64,000 nt of DNA from assembly GCA_023415475.1 (NCBI GenBank), contig JAEZKL010000017.1, forward strand, positions 1 to 64,000, in the 5' to 3' direction. Both the position numbers and the translations under genes were made by a program. The notes beneath the pieces were generated by a model that saw only the letters and a list, made by a program, of their open reading frames with translations, ran no database searches and was not told where the DNA came from. The DNA comes from Bacillota bacterium (lineage in GTDB: Bacteria; Bacillota; Clostridia; Lachnospirales; Lachnospiraceae). How positions within the stretch are numbered: the stretch's first letter is position 1; each line of letters starts with the position of its first letter. Shown piece by piece: positions 1 through 8,447 of this stretch.

Positions 1-300
1 GAAATAAAAAAAGCCCCAAGTATAATATATACTTGAGACGAATGTTATCCGCGGTACCACTCAAATTGACCTAAGAAATAGCAGCTTTTGCTAATTTCTT
101 ATATCCACTTACCTTTCATATACGAACTATATATGCCATGCTGATAACGGTTATGGTTTCCGTCAACGCCTACTATGATTTCGGGTTGCCCTCAAAAGCC
201 CATTCAGCTAAAAACTCCATATCGCATTCCCACCACCAGCGACTCTCTGAAATGACGTACTAAAGCTTACTCTTCTTTCTCAACGGTTTTACTTATTAAT
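1..300 (-). promoter_or_regulatory. T-box leader riboswitch, probably isoleucine-responsive
   Basis: On the minus strand the antiterminator signature GAGTGGTACCGCGG (62..49) is followed by a 12-bp stem and a T-run. Upstream lies a Stem-I-like region with the AGAGAGTCG and GGTGG segments usual for T-boxes and a CCCGAA-ATC-A stretch in the expected specifier-loop position (ATC at 179..177). ATC is an isoleucine codon, so the controlled gene, beyond the left edge, is probably ileS. In this class, uncharged tRNA pairs with the specifier and the T-box bulge and prevents termination. The T-box call is strong; the amino acid is inferred from the specifier alignment. Confidence 0.88.
4..39 (-). terminator. 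Conditional intrinsic terminator of the T-box
   Basis: A 12-bp stem (39..28 with 24..13, including G-T wobbles) closes a 3-nt loop and runs straight into seven T residues on the minus strand. It lies just after the T-box sequence, so it is the terminator arm that competes with the antiterminator. Confidence 0.85.
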
Positions 301-306
301 GAATTC

Positions 307-335
307 ATATTAATACCTGAATTTTGATTTGTCAA
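307..335 (-). promoter_or_regulatory. Sigma-A-type promoter of the T-box transcript
   Basis: TTGACA (335..330) and TAATAT (312..307) on the minus strand are separated by exactly 17 nt. Transcription would start near 300, giving a leader of about 300 nt before the left edge. Confidence 0.7.
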
Positions 336-430
336 TACTTTAATTCAAAAAAGTATTATGCAACAATGCCATGCATAAAATGAAATATTCTGCAAAACAC
401 TACTAGAAAACAGGAAAGGAGTGCACAACT

Positions 431-577
431 ATGAGCAACAGCAAGGACACATCTTCTAAACAACAGGGTAAGAGCAGTGTTTCTAACGATTACAAATACA
501 GTCCCAGGGTAGAGAATCCGAATCCTAAATCCACAACAGACAAAAGACCCTCCTCGGGCAATATAAAAGGAGTGTAA
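431..577 (+). CDS. Small Ser/Lys/Asn-rich hydrophilic protein, 48 aa
   Basis: A 48-codon ORF starts with ATG nine bases after AGGAAAGGAG and is followed by a clear intrinsic terminator, so it looks like a real single-gene unit. The product is polar and probably disordered, rich in Ser, Lys, Asn and Pro, with no membrane segment, cysteine or recognisable domain. In composition and its C-terminal DKRPSSG it resembles the small protein at 26986-27147 (DNRPARSG). Function is unknown. The genome's other spore genes make a minor spore or DNA-associated protein conceivable, but nothing in the sequence shows it. An antisense ORF over the same bases lacks a ribosome site. Confidence 0.6.
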   Translation: MSNSKDTSSKQQGKSSVSNDYKYSPRVENPNPKSTTDKRPSSGNIKGV

Positions 578-634
578 TCGGATCTTCTGCAATAATCTTA
601 TGAAATGGTAACGTTGCGTTTATGCTTAAAGATC

Positions 635-658
635 CCCCGGCCATTTGACCGGGGTTTT
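635..658 (+). terminator. Intrinsic terminator after the 48-aa gene
   Basis: CCCCGG and CCGGGG form a GC-rich stem around an 8-nt loop, followed by TTTT, 58 nt after the stop codon. Confidence 0.75.
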
Positions 659-743
659 ATTCATGACAACACATTTTCTCGCGTAGCGTGAAATTCATTG
701 CATCGTTATTACGTCAACTTTTTGATTGGTATTAGACTTCGTA

Positions 744-1355
744 TCAATTTTTCTTGAAGTCTGCCGGAAATGCCGGATTAATTGCATAGAAATTCCTGGA
801 GTCAAGCTCATCCTGGATGATGCGAAGTGCTTCGCCGAATCTCTGGAAATGGATAATTTCTCTTTTTCTTAAGAACTTAATCGGGTCGCATACCTCCTGA
901 TCATGCACAAGGCGAAGAATGTTATCGTAGGTCGTTCTTGCTTTTTGTTCTGCTGCCATATCCTCAACTAAATCGGTAATCGGATCACCCTTGCTCTGGA
1001 AGAAGGTCGAGGTAAACGGAACCCCGCCTGCGGATTGAGGCCATAAGCCAAGTGTATGATCAACATAATACTTCTCGAAGCCGCCTTCCATGATCTCAGC
1101 AGGAGTAAGATCTCTCGTCAACTGATGAACAATTGCACTAACTATTTCCATGTGTGCAAGCTCTTCTGTACCTATGTCAGTTAAGATAGCTACTACCTTT
1201 CTATTTGGCATTGCATAACGTTGTGACAGGTAGCGCATCGATGCTGCTAATTCTCCGTCCGGTCCACCGAATTGGCTCATGATAACCTGTGCTAATCTCG
1301 GATTTCTCTCTGTAATATTTACAGGATGTTGTAATCTCTTCTCATAACTCCACAT
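744..1355 (-). CDS. cotJC: Spore coat protein CotJC, manganese-catalase family
   Basis: The 203-residue product matches the CotJC/Mn-catalase family along its whole length. It has the ferritin-like four-helix di-manganese ligand helices, EELAHMEIV (about residues 64-72) and EDMAAEQKA (about 131-139), and ends shortly after the bundle as in spore CotJC. The family breaks down hydrogen peroxide or acts structurally in the inner spore coat. It is third in a cotJA-cotJB-cotJC operon, starting four bases after the cotJB stop, with AAGGAAGGTG as ribosome site. Expression in the mother cell during sporulation is inferred from the B. subtilis operon. Coat location follows from the family. Confidence 0.93.
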   Translation of the reverse strand: MWSYEKRLQHPVNITERNPRLAQVIMSQFGGPDGELAASMRYLSQRYAMPNRKVVAILTDIGTEELAHMEIVSAIVHQLTRDLTPAEIMEGGFEKYYVDHTLGLWPQSAGGVPFTSTFFQSKGDPITDLVEDMAAEQKARTTYDNILRLVHDQEVCDPIKFLRKREIIHFQRFGEALRIIQDELDSRNFYAINPAFPADFKKN

Positions 1356-1358
1356 ACA

Positions 1359-1616
1359 TTAGCACCTTCCTTCCCAAGGCCATGGTTCATCCACCCAGGT
1401 CCAACGATTATCTACCTCTACACGATATGACTCAATGGGTCCATAGCATTTCGTATATTCATGCATTGCTTCATTTCTAACCTTTGAAATTCTGGTCCAA
1501 TAATCTAAAGCGGCTCTGTCGGTCGGATGAGTATCCAGAAATAATCTGAGATCATCCATGACAAAGCTGGTAGCTTCGATACATGCAAATAATTTCTCTC
1601 TACTATTTCCGTCCAT
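1359..1616 (-). CDS. cotJB: Spore coat protein CotJB
   Basis: An 85-residue protein with the CotJB family pattern: an N-terminal helix (SREKLFACIEATSF), a DTHP-x-DRAALDYW segment and the C-terminal YGPIES...WTWVDEPWPWEG stretch. CotJB is a small coat component needed with CotJA to assemble CotJC into the spore. The start is placed at 1616 (MDGN), with an AAGGGG ribosome site inside the end of cotJA; an earlier in-frame ATG seven codons upstream has no suitable site. One base separates it from the cotJA stop, and the two are probably translationally coupled. Catalytic activity is neither known nor visible. Confidence 0.9.
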   Translation of the reverse strand: MDGNSREKLFACIEATSFVMDDLRLFLDTHPTDRAALDYWTRISKVRNEAMHEYTKCYGPIESYRVEVDNRWTWVDEPWPWEGRC

Positions 1617-1617
1617 C

Positions 1618-1911
1618 CTATTTACAACCCCTTCCATACCATTCTAGGTTAAGCTCCCTAAAAAGTGTTCCATTTGCCAATGCCTCGAATTCATTGTCAA
1701 ACAAATCCCGGAAGCGTTGCCAGGGTACATAGCACATACCAATCGGAAAACGCTCCTGATTATCATCAAAGCAATTTCTTTCGTACATATCCTCCACACG
1801 ACCACTTATAACATCGCCACATACAGGTTCCATCGACTTGTAAGGCATTCTGCCGCCTCGGTTATAGCCGTTGTTGTTACCTTGCATGCCGCGATACATT
1901 CGTCTATCCAT
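1618..1911 (-). CDS. cotJA: Spore coat-associated protein CotJA
   Basis: The 97-residue protein carries the CotJA core: PIGMCYVPWQRFRDLFD, then a stretch ending LFRELNLEWYGRGCK. The start at 1911 (MDRRMYRG) sits eight to nine bases after GAAAGGAGAG; an upstream ATG would include the ribosome site within the gene. The N-terminal 35 residues are rich in Gly, Asn, Arg and Met and look disordered. It is first in the cotJABC operon. CotJA recruits CotJC to the coat in Bacillus; the same job is inferred here. The 233-base upstream gap must hold the promoter, but no convincing sporulation sigma-factor elements could be placed. Confidence 0.9.
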   Translation of the reverse strand: MDRRMYRGMQGNNNGYNRGGRMPYKSMEPVCGDVISGRVEDMYERNCFDDNQERFPIGMCYVPWQRFRDLFDNEFEALANGTLFRELNLEWYGRGCK

Positions 1912-2078
1912 ATAACTAGACTCTCCTTTCAAATACATTCATTTTAGCGAGCAACAAGTGTATTTGTTTTGTTGTTCTATACATATTATGAGGTACGGAC
2001 AATTCTGTGCCTGTATATCAGAGTTTCTCAGCATGATACTGTTTATTTTGCGTTTCACATAGAAGGCATACTTCACCG

Positions 2079-2100
2079 TCTTTCTATTGTCATGAATAAC
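2079..2100 (+). repeat. Partial copy of a dispersed palindrome family
   Basis: CTTTCTATTGTCATGAAT occurs here and again at 43848-43865 in the nifH leader. It looks like one arm of the GCTTCGC palindrome family described at 43825, 46931, 50278 and 8001. Confidence 0.5.
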
Positions 2101-2138
2101 AAAAGGCAAATGCATTATATTCTATCATCGCATTTGCC
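2101..2138 (-). terminator. Intrinsic terminator of the LysM-GH18 gene
   Basis: GGCAAATGC and GCATTTGCC are separated by 16 nt and followed on the minus strand by TTTTGTTATT, six bases beyond the stop codon of the upstream gene. Confidence 0.75.
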
Positions 2139-2144
2139 CTTCCC

Positions 2145-3431
2145 TTATAATAATTTAATTATATCGAACTGAGAATTAATCGAGGTCCATAATTGAGGAT
2201 AATAAAACATTATGTTCCATATCCCGCTACCCGTAAGAGAAAGCTCCCTTACCATCTCATTAATACTGTTAATACTCCTAACGTCAACAAACCATACGAT
2301 ACGTTCCACCGGTGCCACAATGGCTTGGTTATAATAAAAGAAAGGGGTCTTCGAATTCTCATCGAACTGTATGACTGCCCCTGTTTCATAAGCCAACTCG
2401 AGCACCGAGTTGATCGTCATCGAAGTAGCTACTGTTCTTCCTGGAATAAAGGGAAGCTGCCAATCATATCCGAATATTTGATTCCCGACCATAACCTTTT
2501 GCGGTGGAACGCTCTGCACCACATGCTCTATCAACTGCCTGACATGGTTGATATTACTGACGGGTGCCGGCGGATTATAATTATTACCCCAAAGGAATCG
2601 GAGGAATATGATATCATGTACATAGGAGCTTAGAGTGGCATAATCAATCGGTTCCAAAATGACATCCCCATTCTGTACCTCCAAATTGTAATTGATTGTA
2701 ACAAAGAACAGTAATCCTTCCTGTTGAAGGCGCTCTGAGACCTTCTTCACAAAGCTTAGGTACAATGGTTGGCTGTTACGATTCAAATAGTTTAATACCA
2801 TATTGATACCGCGATAACCTTTACTTTTCATAATCATAATTAATTGCTCAATAAGATGATTCTGATATTCTTCACTTAAAAGAATGTTAAATGCCTTCTC
2901 GATATTAGGTTCTCCCGTAGGAGACAACGTCGTTACCATCAATAGAGGCATCACCCCGTACTCCAGAGAAGTACTGATTATCTCCGTATCATCACGTTGT
3001 TGTATGATATTACCCTTGTCTGTCGCTGTATAATTAAAAACAGAAAGGTAGGTTAGGTTAGGTAATACCTTTAATAATATCTCCCGATTAATAAACGTAA
3101 AGACATAACCGTTGGCAGTAATGCTTCTAACCGTATTGTAGCTTATAATCAATGTCTCTCCGGAATAAATGTATTCTCTGCCGGCAAGAAAGGAATTATT
3201 TCTCAATATTTGCATTAATGAGATTTGATATAAATCTGCAATACCTTGTAAGGTATCTCCCTCCTGGACGACATGTGATTGCTTTGGAAATGCTATTATT
3301 AAGGACTGCCCCACTATAATACGATCAGGAGATGGCAAACCATTATCATATACAAGCCGTTCCGCCGAAATACCAAATCGTTCCGCTATGGAAGCAACCG
3401 TATCCCCTTCCTTCACTACATAGATCTCCAT
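2145..3431 (-). CDS. LysM and GH18-like spore cortex/coat protein, catalytically degenerate
   Basis: The 428-residue protein begins with two LysM peptidoglycan-binding repeats (about residues 3-47 and 53-98; both have VxEGDT), followed by a glycoside hydrolase family 18 barrel (about 105-428). The architecture matches YaaH/SleL spore cortex hydrolases. In the usual active-site strand, DxDxE (as GINIDFEY), this protein reads GINMVLNYL, so the second Asp and the catalytic Glu are replaced. Hydrolysis by the normal substrate-assisted mechanism is therefore unlikely; a binding or structural role in the spore is more plausible. No signal peptide is present, as usual for mother-cell spore proteins. 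The start is ATG at 3431 after GTGAGGAT. It lies upstream of cotJABC but is separated by a terminator. Confidence 0.85.
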   Translation of the reverse strand: MEIYVVKEGDTVASIAERFGISAERLVYDNGLPSPDRIIVGQSLIIAFPKQSHVVQEGDTLQGIADLYQISLMQILRNNSFLAGREYIYSGETLIISYNTVRSITANGYVFTFINREILLKVLPNLTYLSVFNYTATDKGNIIQQRDDTEIISTSLEYGVMPLLMVTTLSPTGEPNIEKAFNILLSEEYQNHLIEQLIMIMKSKGYRGINMVLNYLNRNSQPLYLSFVKKVSERLQQEGLLFFVTINYNLEVQNGDVILEPIDYATLSSYVHDIIFLRFLWGNNYNPPAPVSNINHVRQLIEHVVQSVPPQKVMVGNQIFGYDWQLPFIPGRTVATSMTINSVLELAYETGAVIQFDENSKTPFFYYNQAIVAPVERIVWFVDVRSINSINEMVRELSLTGSGIWNIMFYYPQLWTSINSQFDIIKLL

Positions 3432-3655
3432 AAATATCCTCACATTTAATTGTCATAATAATATATGAAAGTTGCATAGAAATATTTATTATTCATATAA
3501 ATATTTGATAAGTAGGAGATACGCAATTAGAATGCAAATGCTACGAAGGGTATTCAGAATTGTACAAACAGATGTCGAATTATTGTCTTTATTGTATTAT
3601 TATCTGACTATAATGCTGATAATGCCGAATAAGGTTATTAATGGACTGCAAAACA

Positions 3656-3684
3656 TTGACAATGCTACTATTTTACTATATATT
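3656..3684 (+). promoter_or_regulatory. Promoter of the lipid kinase-vanZ unit
   Basis: TTGACA (3656-3661) and TATATT (3679-3684) with a 17-nt spacer lie 46 bases before the kinase start codon. The rest of the 3432-3729 gap is AT-rich and shows no other feature. Confidence 0.6.
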
Positions 3685-3729
3685 TTAGATATAACCAGCG
3701 TTTAATATGTGCTAAAAGGGAGCGTTACC

Positions 3730-4656
3730 ATGTATCATTTTATTATTAATCCAAAATCCAGTTCCGGAAGAGGTATCCGCTTTTGGTGGGTCGTAAAGGA
3801 TGAACTGGATAAGCAGAAAATCGAATATAATGCGGTATTTACAGAATATAAAGGACATGCTACGGAGCTTTCAAAGCAGATTTGCGAAGATTATCCCGGT
3901 ATCAAGAACATCGTCATAGTAGGCGGAGATGGAACCGTGAATGAAGTATTGAATGGTATAGATCGTTACAGTGAGGTACTACTAGGATATATCCCCTCCG
4001 GTTCCAGCAACGACTTGGCAAGAAGTCTGCAGATACCGAAGGATCCGTTGGAGGCCTTATCACATATATTAAAACCTACCAAGTTCAAATATCTGGATCA
4101 TGGACAGATTACCTTCTTGGACAAGGATCAGCTTCCAAGGAAATTCGCCTGCTCCAGTGGTATGGGTTATGATGCGGCAGTTTGCCTTGAGGTACAGGAA
4201 TCACCTCTTAAGAAGAGCTTGAACCGTTTTGGCGCTGGCAAATTTGTCTATATTGCTATTGCTATTAAGCAGGTTCTGACTGCTCCCCGGATGAATGCAA
4301 CGGTTATTGTGGATGGAGTTACTAAGGGGCCTTATCAAAAGGTACTTCTGATATCCAGCATGATTCATAAATATGAAGGCGGCGGACTCCTTATGGCCCC
4401 TAATGCAGATCCTACCGATGGTAAGCTGACGGTAACTCTGGTTCACGGTTTAAGTAAGACAAAGGTTTTCGTTCTACTCCCAACCATTTTTACCGGCAAG
4501 CATATAAAGTATAAGGGTGTGGAGACCTTTCATTGCTCACAGATCGAGCTTCAAACCGATAATAATACCACAGTTCATACAGACGGAGAGGTTGCTTCCA
4601 TCTGTTCCCACATCAAGGTTGATTGCATACACGAAAAGATACGAATGATTCTATAA
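3730..4656 (+). CDS. Diacylglycerol kinase family lipid kinase (YegS/DgkB-like)
   Basis: The 308-residue protein has the DAGK catalytic-domain hallmarks: INPKSSSGRG near the N terminus, the nucleotide-binding GGDGTVNEVLNG (about residues 63-74) and SGSSNDLARS (about 90-99). It phosphorylates a lipid such as diacylglycerol at the cytoplasmic membrane face, most likely for lipid turnover, though YegS-type members differ in substrate. Length is normal. The start at 3730 follows AGGGAG; an in-frame codon seven positions earlier would swallow that site. The VanZ-like gene begins 17 bases downstream on the same strand, so they are probably cotranscribed. The substrate cannot be told from sequence. 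Confidence 0.88.
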   Translation: MYHFIINPKSSSGRGIRFWWVVKDELDKQKIEYNAVFTEYKGHATELSKQICEDYPGIKNIVIVGGDGTVNEVLNGIDRYSEVLLGYIPSGSSNDLARSLQIPKDPLEALSHILKPTKFKYLDHGQITFLDKDQLPRKFACSSGMGYDAAVCLEVQESPLKKSLNRFGAGKFVYIAIAIKQVLTAPRMNATVIVDGVTKGPYQKVLLISSMIHKYEGGGLLMAPNADPTDGKLTVTLVHGLSKTKVFVLLPTIFTGKHIKYKGVETFHCSQIELQTDNNTTVHTDGEVASICSHIKVDCIHEKIRMIL

Positions 4657-4673
4657 CGAAGGCTGGTGTTAAG

Positions 4674-5555
4674 ATGCAACGTAGACCGTATATTCAAGTT
4701 TCATCCTTAATAATTCTGTTAAGTATAATTACGATATTAATCCAGTTTGTAGTATATTATTTTTTTGCCGCTACTTACTTGATTTGCGGCATAGCTGCCG
4801 TGATATCTCTGCTATGCTGTCATATTCTTTTGGAAGAAACCTCTACCTATGAAGCCTGTTTTAACTATTCCTCACTCATTCTGTTTATAAGCTTTGTTAT
4901 TATACTCCTTTCCTATCTCGGAAAGGAGCAGGCCTTTCTGCCTTATACCGGCACTATGCTGGCGATATTAATGATCAACTGGCTTGTGCCCTGCCTTTAT
5001 TGTTTTATGCGTAATATGCTGGATTATGGTACCCGCTTTGAGGATTATAATAGCTTCTATCGTAATCATAGCCTCCTATTCTTCCTGATCTATCTTGGTG
5101 TTATGCTGTATGGTATGTTTGCGGTAGGAGCTTTTCCTCTTGTTTATCGTGGGGCACTGGCTTCTGCTAATATTATTCCCTTTGAGGCAATTACTATTTT
5201 AATTGAGGATTATCTCTACGGCATTATCCCCTTGAGTGATGTCTTATTTTATCTTCTGGTACGTATCCTTATATTCCTGCCTTATGGTTATCAGATGACT
5301 CTGTTACTGCGAAGACAATCACGCCTTCTCAGATTCATAGCGCTCCTAATTATTCCGACTATTCTAGAGCTTATCCAATATATCATCATACCGAATCGCT
5401 GCGATATTGACGACGTGATTTATGCTATAATAGGTGGTATTTTAGGGTCCATTCTGTTTTACCTAATCAATTTTATTTTTCGTTCCATTACGGGTAAGAA
5501 TTTTCTCGCGAAGGAAACAGATTATCCCTATGCAAATAGCAGATTACATTTCTGA
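4674..5555 (+). CDS. VanZ-like integral membrane protein
   Basis: The 293-residue product has about eight hydrophobic membrane segments. Its last third carries the VanZ-like signature: a Glu-Leu-Ile-Gln helix (ILELIQYI) followed by RCDIDDVIYAIIGGILGS. The N-terminal half is an extra multi-span region not seen in minimal VanZ proteins. VanZ confers low-level teicoplanin resistance in one context, but most family members have no proven role; a cell-envelope function is the safest statement. The start is ATG at 4674 (MQRRPYIQ), with a weak AAGG/GGTG site in the short gap after the lipid kinase. The 3' end faces the convergent helicase gene 16 bases away. Confidence 0.8.
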   Translation: MQRRPYIQVSSLIILLSIITILIQFVVYYFFAATYLICGIAAVISLLCCHILLEETSTYEACFNYSSLILFISFVIILLSYLGKEQAFLPYTGTMLAILMINWLVPCLYCFMRNMLDYGTRFEDYNSFYRNHSLLFFLIYLGVMLYGMFAVGAFPLVYRGALASANIIPFEAITILIEDYLYGIIPLSDVLFYLLVRILIFLPYGYQMTLLLRRQSRLLRFIALLIIPTILELIQYIIIPNRCDIDDVIYAIIGGILGSILFYLINFIFRSITGKNFLAKETDYPYANSRLHF

Positions 5556-5571
5556 AACTTGCCGGAGAGGT

Positions 5572-7974
5572 TTAGCTCTGCCAGAATTCCGTCAGATACC
5601 CCTTCATCGTACTTAGGTTTACCGTAACATTCGGGAACCACTCTCGGGGGAATAAATTGTAGTATTGCTTCTGGGTAAATCGTTCGTCCAGTAATAAGAT
5701 TGCCCCACGATCCTCTTTCGTCCGAATCACTCTTCCGGCCGACTGCAGTACCTTATTCATACCTGAATAGAGATAAGCATAGTCAAAGCCATTACCGTTC
5801 TTTTCATCAAAATAACCGCGAAAAAGCTCGCGTTCATTACATACCATGGGTAAGCCGGTACCGACTATGATGGCACCAATCAGTCGATTACTCTTCAAAT
5901 CAATACCCTCACTAAAGATTCCTCCCATGACGCAGAAGCCAATTCGGCTGCTTACAGGGTCTTCGACAAACTCCTCGAGAAAGAGCTCCTTCTCCGCTTC
6001 TGTCATATTGCTGCTCTGAACCACCAACCCCTCCAGCTCACTGCCGCCTAATTCCACTATGGTTTGAAGCAATTGGTAAGATGGAAAGAAAACCATGTAA
6101 TTTCCAGTCTTCGCTCCCGTAAAATCCCTAATATAAGCAAGGATTCTCTCATACTCCTTCTCATTTCTTCTGGTATATTTGGTACTGACATCCGTACCTA
6201 TCATAATCAAACGATTCTCAGTTTGAAAGGAGGATGGTGCATATACCGCATAATCATCCTTTTTACTTCCCAACTGCTCCATATAATAATTAATCGGAAG
6301 TAACGTAGCAGAGAACAGTACCGCACTTCGGCCTCGATCCATACAGGTCTGCAGATTCCTCGAGGGATCCATGCACTGCAGCTTAAGCCGGAAACGGTCC
6401 TCCTCATAATCAGTATAAATCGTATAGTTATCATCATGAATTTCATACATGCTGAGAAAATGTCTGATGTCCATATACAACCGAAGGATCTCATCCTTTC
6501 CGTCGGTTATAAAGCCTTCCTGAAGAAATATTTCATATTCAGCCATCAGGCTGATCAGATGCATTACAAATCCATCCACATTATCTAATACCTCAAAATC
6601 ATCACAGTCACGACGCAGTTTCAAGAGATCATTGTTACAGTGGTCAATCAGCCTGGACAGCTTGGCACTTTTATCCTTAATCAGACGCTTAACCTCAAGG
6701 AAATTATCCTTATAGAGAACCGCACTATACATCTCTCTGGCTCGGTCCACCAGGTTATGAGCTTCGTCGATCAGGAATACATAATCACTAGGCTTTTCAT
6801 TCATAAAGAAACGTCTGAGATAGACATTGGGGTCAAAAGCATAATTATAATCGCAAATGATCGCATCCGACCACAGGGTAACATCGAGTCCCATCTCAAA
6901 GGGACATACACAATGCTTCTCTGCAAACGAGATTATATCATCTCTGGTGATATCATTCACATGAGTTAACAGATCATAAACTGCATCGTTGACACGGTCA
7001 AAATGCCCCTTTGCTCTTGGACAGGCTCCCGGATTACAATCCGGCTTGTCCAGGATACAGACCTTTTCCTTCGCCGTTATCGTAACTACCTTCAAATGAA
7101 GACCATGGTCACCAAGAATTCGGAAGGTTTCCTCTGCTACGGTTCGAGTGATCGTCTTGGCAGTCAGATAGAATATCTTCTCTGCTATTCCTTCTCCCAT
7201 CGCTTTAACCGTAGGAAATATGGTTGATATCGTCTTTCCGACTCCGGTCGGTGCCTCAATAAAAAGCTTCTTCTTTCTCAGGATGGTCTTATAAACGCCG
7301 GTAACCAGTTCCTTCTGCCCCTCCCGATATAGAAAGGGGAAATCCAATCCCTTGATTGCCGTATTTCTTTTCTCCGTCCACCGGATCTGCCAGGAGGCCC
7401 ACTTAGCATACTCCTCCACCAAATGTGTGAACCAGGTGCTAAGCTCCTCATAGGTTAAGGTCTCTTCAAAATATCTTATATTCTCTGTCTCCAGATTGCA
7501 GTAGGTCAACCGTATTCCGATACGGCTATGCTCAAACTTGGTTGCATAAATATAGGCATAGCACATCGCCTGCGCCCGGTGCACTCCTATGGGTTCTGTC
7601 AGGTGCGATAGCTCCATATAGACACCTTTGATCTCATCTATTATTATCTCCGGAGGATTTGCTTCCTCTTCTTCAAAAATAAGAATCGAGAAATCCTCCA
7701 TGATTGAATTGCTGTTGTTAATGATCCCATCCGCTCTTCCTTCAATAGTTAATTCAAAGTTAATCCCATCCCCAGAAACCGGTACAGTAATGCTAAGGGG
7801 AACCTCAGCCGTATAATTGGCACCCATCTGCTTTTGCAGCTTACGATGCATTTTGCCTCCCGCCTGCATCGCATCTACTTCATTTCTCCCTCTTGTATTG
7901 TCAAGGTCTCCGGAGCAGAGAATAAACTCCACAAGATTACGTACCGATATTTTGATGTTTTTGATCTCGTCCAT
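5572..7974 (-). CDS. DinG/XPD-like helicase with N-terminal RecB-type nuclease domain
   Basis: An 800-residue protein. Residues about 1-150 form a PD-(D/E)XK/RecB-like domain with all motifs in order: EGRADGI (about 78-84), IDEIKGV (about 112-118) and QAMCY (about 135-139). A superfamily 2 helicase follows, with Walker A EAPTGVGKT (about 240-248), an iron-sulphur cluster region with spaced cysteines (CILDKPDC, GACP, CVCPFE), the DEAH box and C-terminal motifs GGIFSEGIDL and SAGRVIRT. DinG/XPD proteins unwind DNA 5' to 3', often R-loops and repair intermediates. The nuclease domain implies processing coupled to unwinding. The start is placed at ATG 7974; TTG 15 bases upstream is an alternative. 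A promoter and leader hairpin lie upstream. Confidence 0.87.
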   Translation of the reverse strand: MDEIKNIKISVRNLVEFILCSGDLDNTRGRNEVDAMQAGGKMHRKLQKQMGANYTAEVPLSITVPVSGDGINFELTIEGRADGIINNSNSIMEDFSILIFEEEEANPPEIIIDEIKGVYMELSHLTEPIGVHRAQAMCYAYIYATKFEHSRIGIRLTYCNLETENIRYFEETLTYEELSTWFTHLVEEYAKWASWQIRWTEKRNTAIKGLDFPFLYREGQKELVTGVYKTILRKKKLFIEAPTGVGKTISTIFPTVKAMGEGIAEKIFYLTAKTITRTVAEETFRILGDHGLHLKVVTITAKEKVCILDKPDCNPGACPRAKGHFDRVNDAVYDLLTHVNDITRDDIISFAEKHCVCPFEMGLDVTLWSDAIICDYNYAFDPNVYLRRFFMNEKPSDYVFLIDEAHNLVDRAREMYSAVLYKDNFLEVKRLIKDKSAKLSRLIDHCNNDLLKLRRDCDDFEVLDNVDGFVMHLISLMAEYEIFLQEGFITDGKDEILRLYMDIRHFLSMYEIHDDNYTIYTDYEEDRFRLKLQCMDPSRNLQTCMDRGRSAVLFSATLLPINYYMEQLGSKKDDYAVYAPSSFQTENRLIMIGTDVSTKYTRRNEKEYERILAYIRDFTGAKTGNYMVFFPSYQLLQTIVELGGSELEGLVVQSSNMTEAEKELFLEEFVEDPVSSRIGFCVMGGIFSEGIDLKSNRLIGAIIVGTGLPMVCNERELFRGYFDEKNGNGFDYAYLYSGMNKVLQSAGRVIRTKEDRGAILLLDERFTQKQYYNLFPREWFPNVTVNLSTMKGYLTEFWQS

Positions 7975-8000
7975 TCTCTTCACCGCCAAAAATTAGATTG

Positions 8001-8040
8001 AAAGCTTCGCAAACTTTTTATGAATCATGTATTACTAAAA
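8001..8040. repeat. Copy of the GCTTCGC palindrome family
   Basis: AGCTTCGCAAACTTTTT followed by GAATCATGTATT is shared with 50278-50311, 42 kb away. Here it occupies the leader of the helicase gene, between the hairpin and the start codon. Confidence 0.55.
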
Positions 8041-8070
8041 GCACCTTAAAATAAAAGATTTTAAGATGCT
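8036..8070 (-). terminator. Terminator-like hairpin in the helicase leader
   Basis: On the minus strand AGCATCTTAAAAT and ATTTTAAGGTGCT pair around a 5-nt loop, followed by TTTTAG. It lies roughly 10 bases downstream of the predicted transcription start and 62 bases before the helicase start codon, so it could attenuate transcription. Confidence 0.6.
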
Positions 8071-8082
8071 CTTAGTATTAAT

Positions 8083-8111
8083 ATTATAGCATAATGTAAT
8101 GATACTGCCAA
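8083..8111 (-). promoter_or_regulatory. Promoter of the DinG-like helicase gene
   Basis: TTGGCA (8111..8106) and TATAAT (8088..8083) on the minus strand have a 17-nt spacer. The rest of the gene-free stretch to 8447 is AT-rich; it must contain the promoter for the DUF1292 gene, but no well-spaced consensus could be identified. Confidence 0.7.
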
Positions 8112-8447
8112 GTAAAACAAAACATTTGTTTGATTTATATATGCCATATTATCCTCTTCCTCATCAGAGAACCGTATTCATAACTATTCGTGCACTCATA
8201 TTATCAACTTTGACATTGGGTCTGAACTGTAACCACTTTTATTTCAAATTAAGTTAAAGTGCTTGCATTTTTTACCTCAATCTGGTACATTCTACTTATA
8301 TTCCTATGCTATTTTTTGTAAGGAATATACAAGCCGGATTCATGAGTGTTGAAGCAACTTATCGACTACATGTGAATTCACTTGACATGCATAAACGAAC
8401 GGAACAATTCTGTCGTTAGCCATTAATTAAAAAAGCGAGGTAGTATT

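Noticed and set aside
356..592. A 78-codon minus-strand ORF over the 48-aa gene
   Set aside because: It runs through the T-box promoter and antisense to an ORF that has a ribosome site and terminator; its Cys/Phe/Val-rich translation looks random.
2193..2633. A 146-codon + strand ORF opposite the LysM-GH18 gene
   Set aside because: Antisense to a well-supported gene, without a ribosome site or family resemblance.
3472..3705. A 77-codon + strand ORF before the lipid kinase gene
   Set aside because: No ribosome site, very AT-rich codons, and it covers the kinase promoter.
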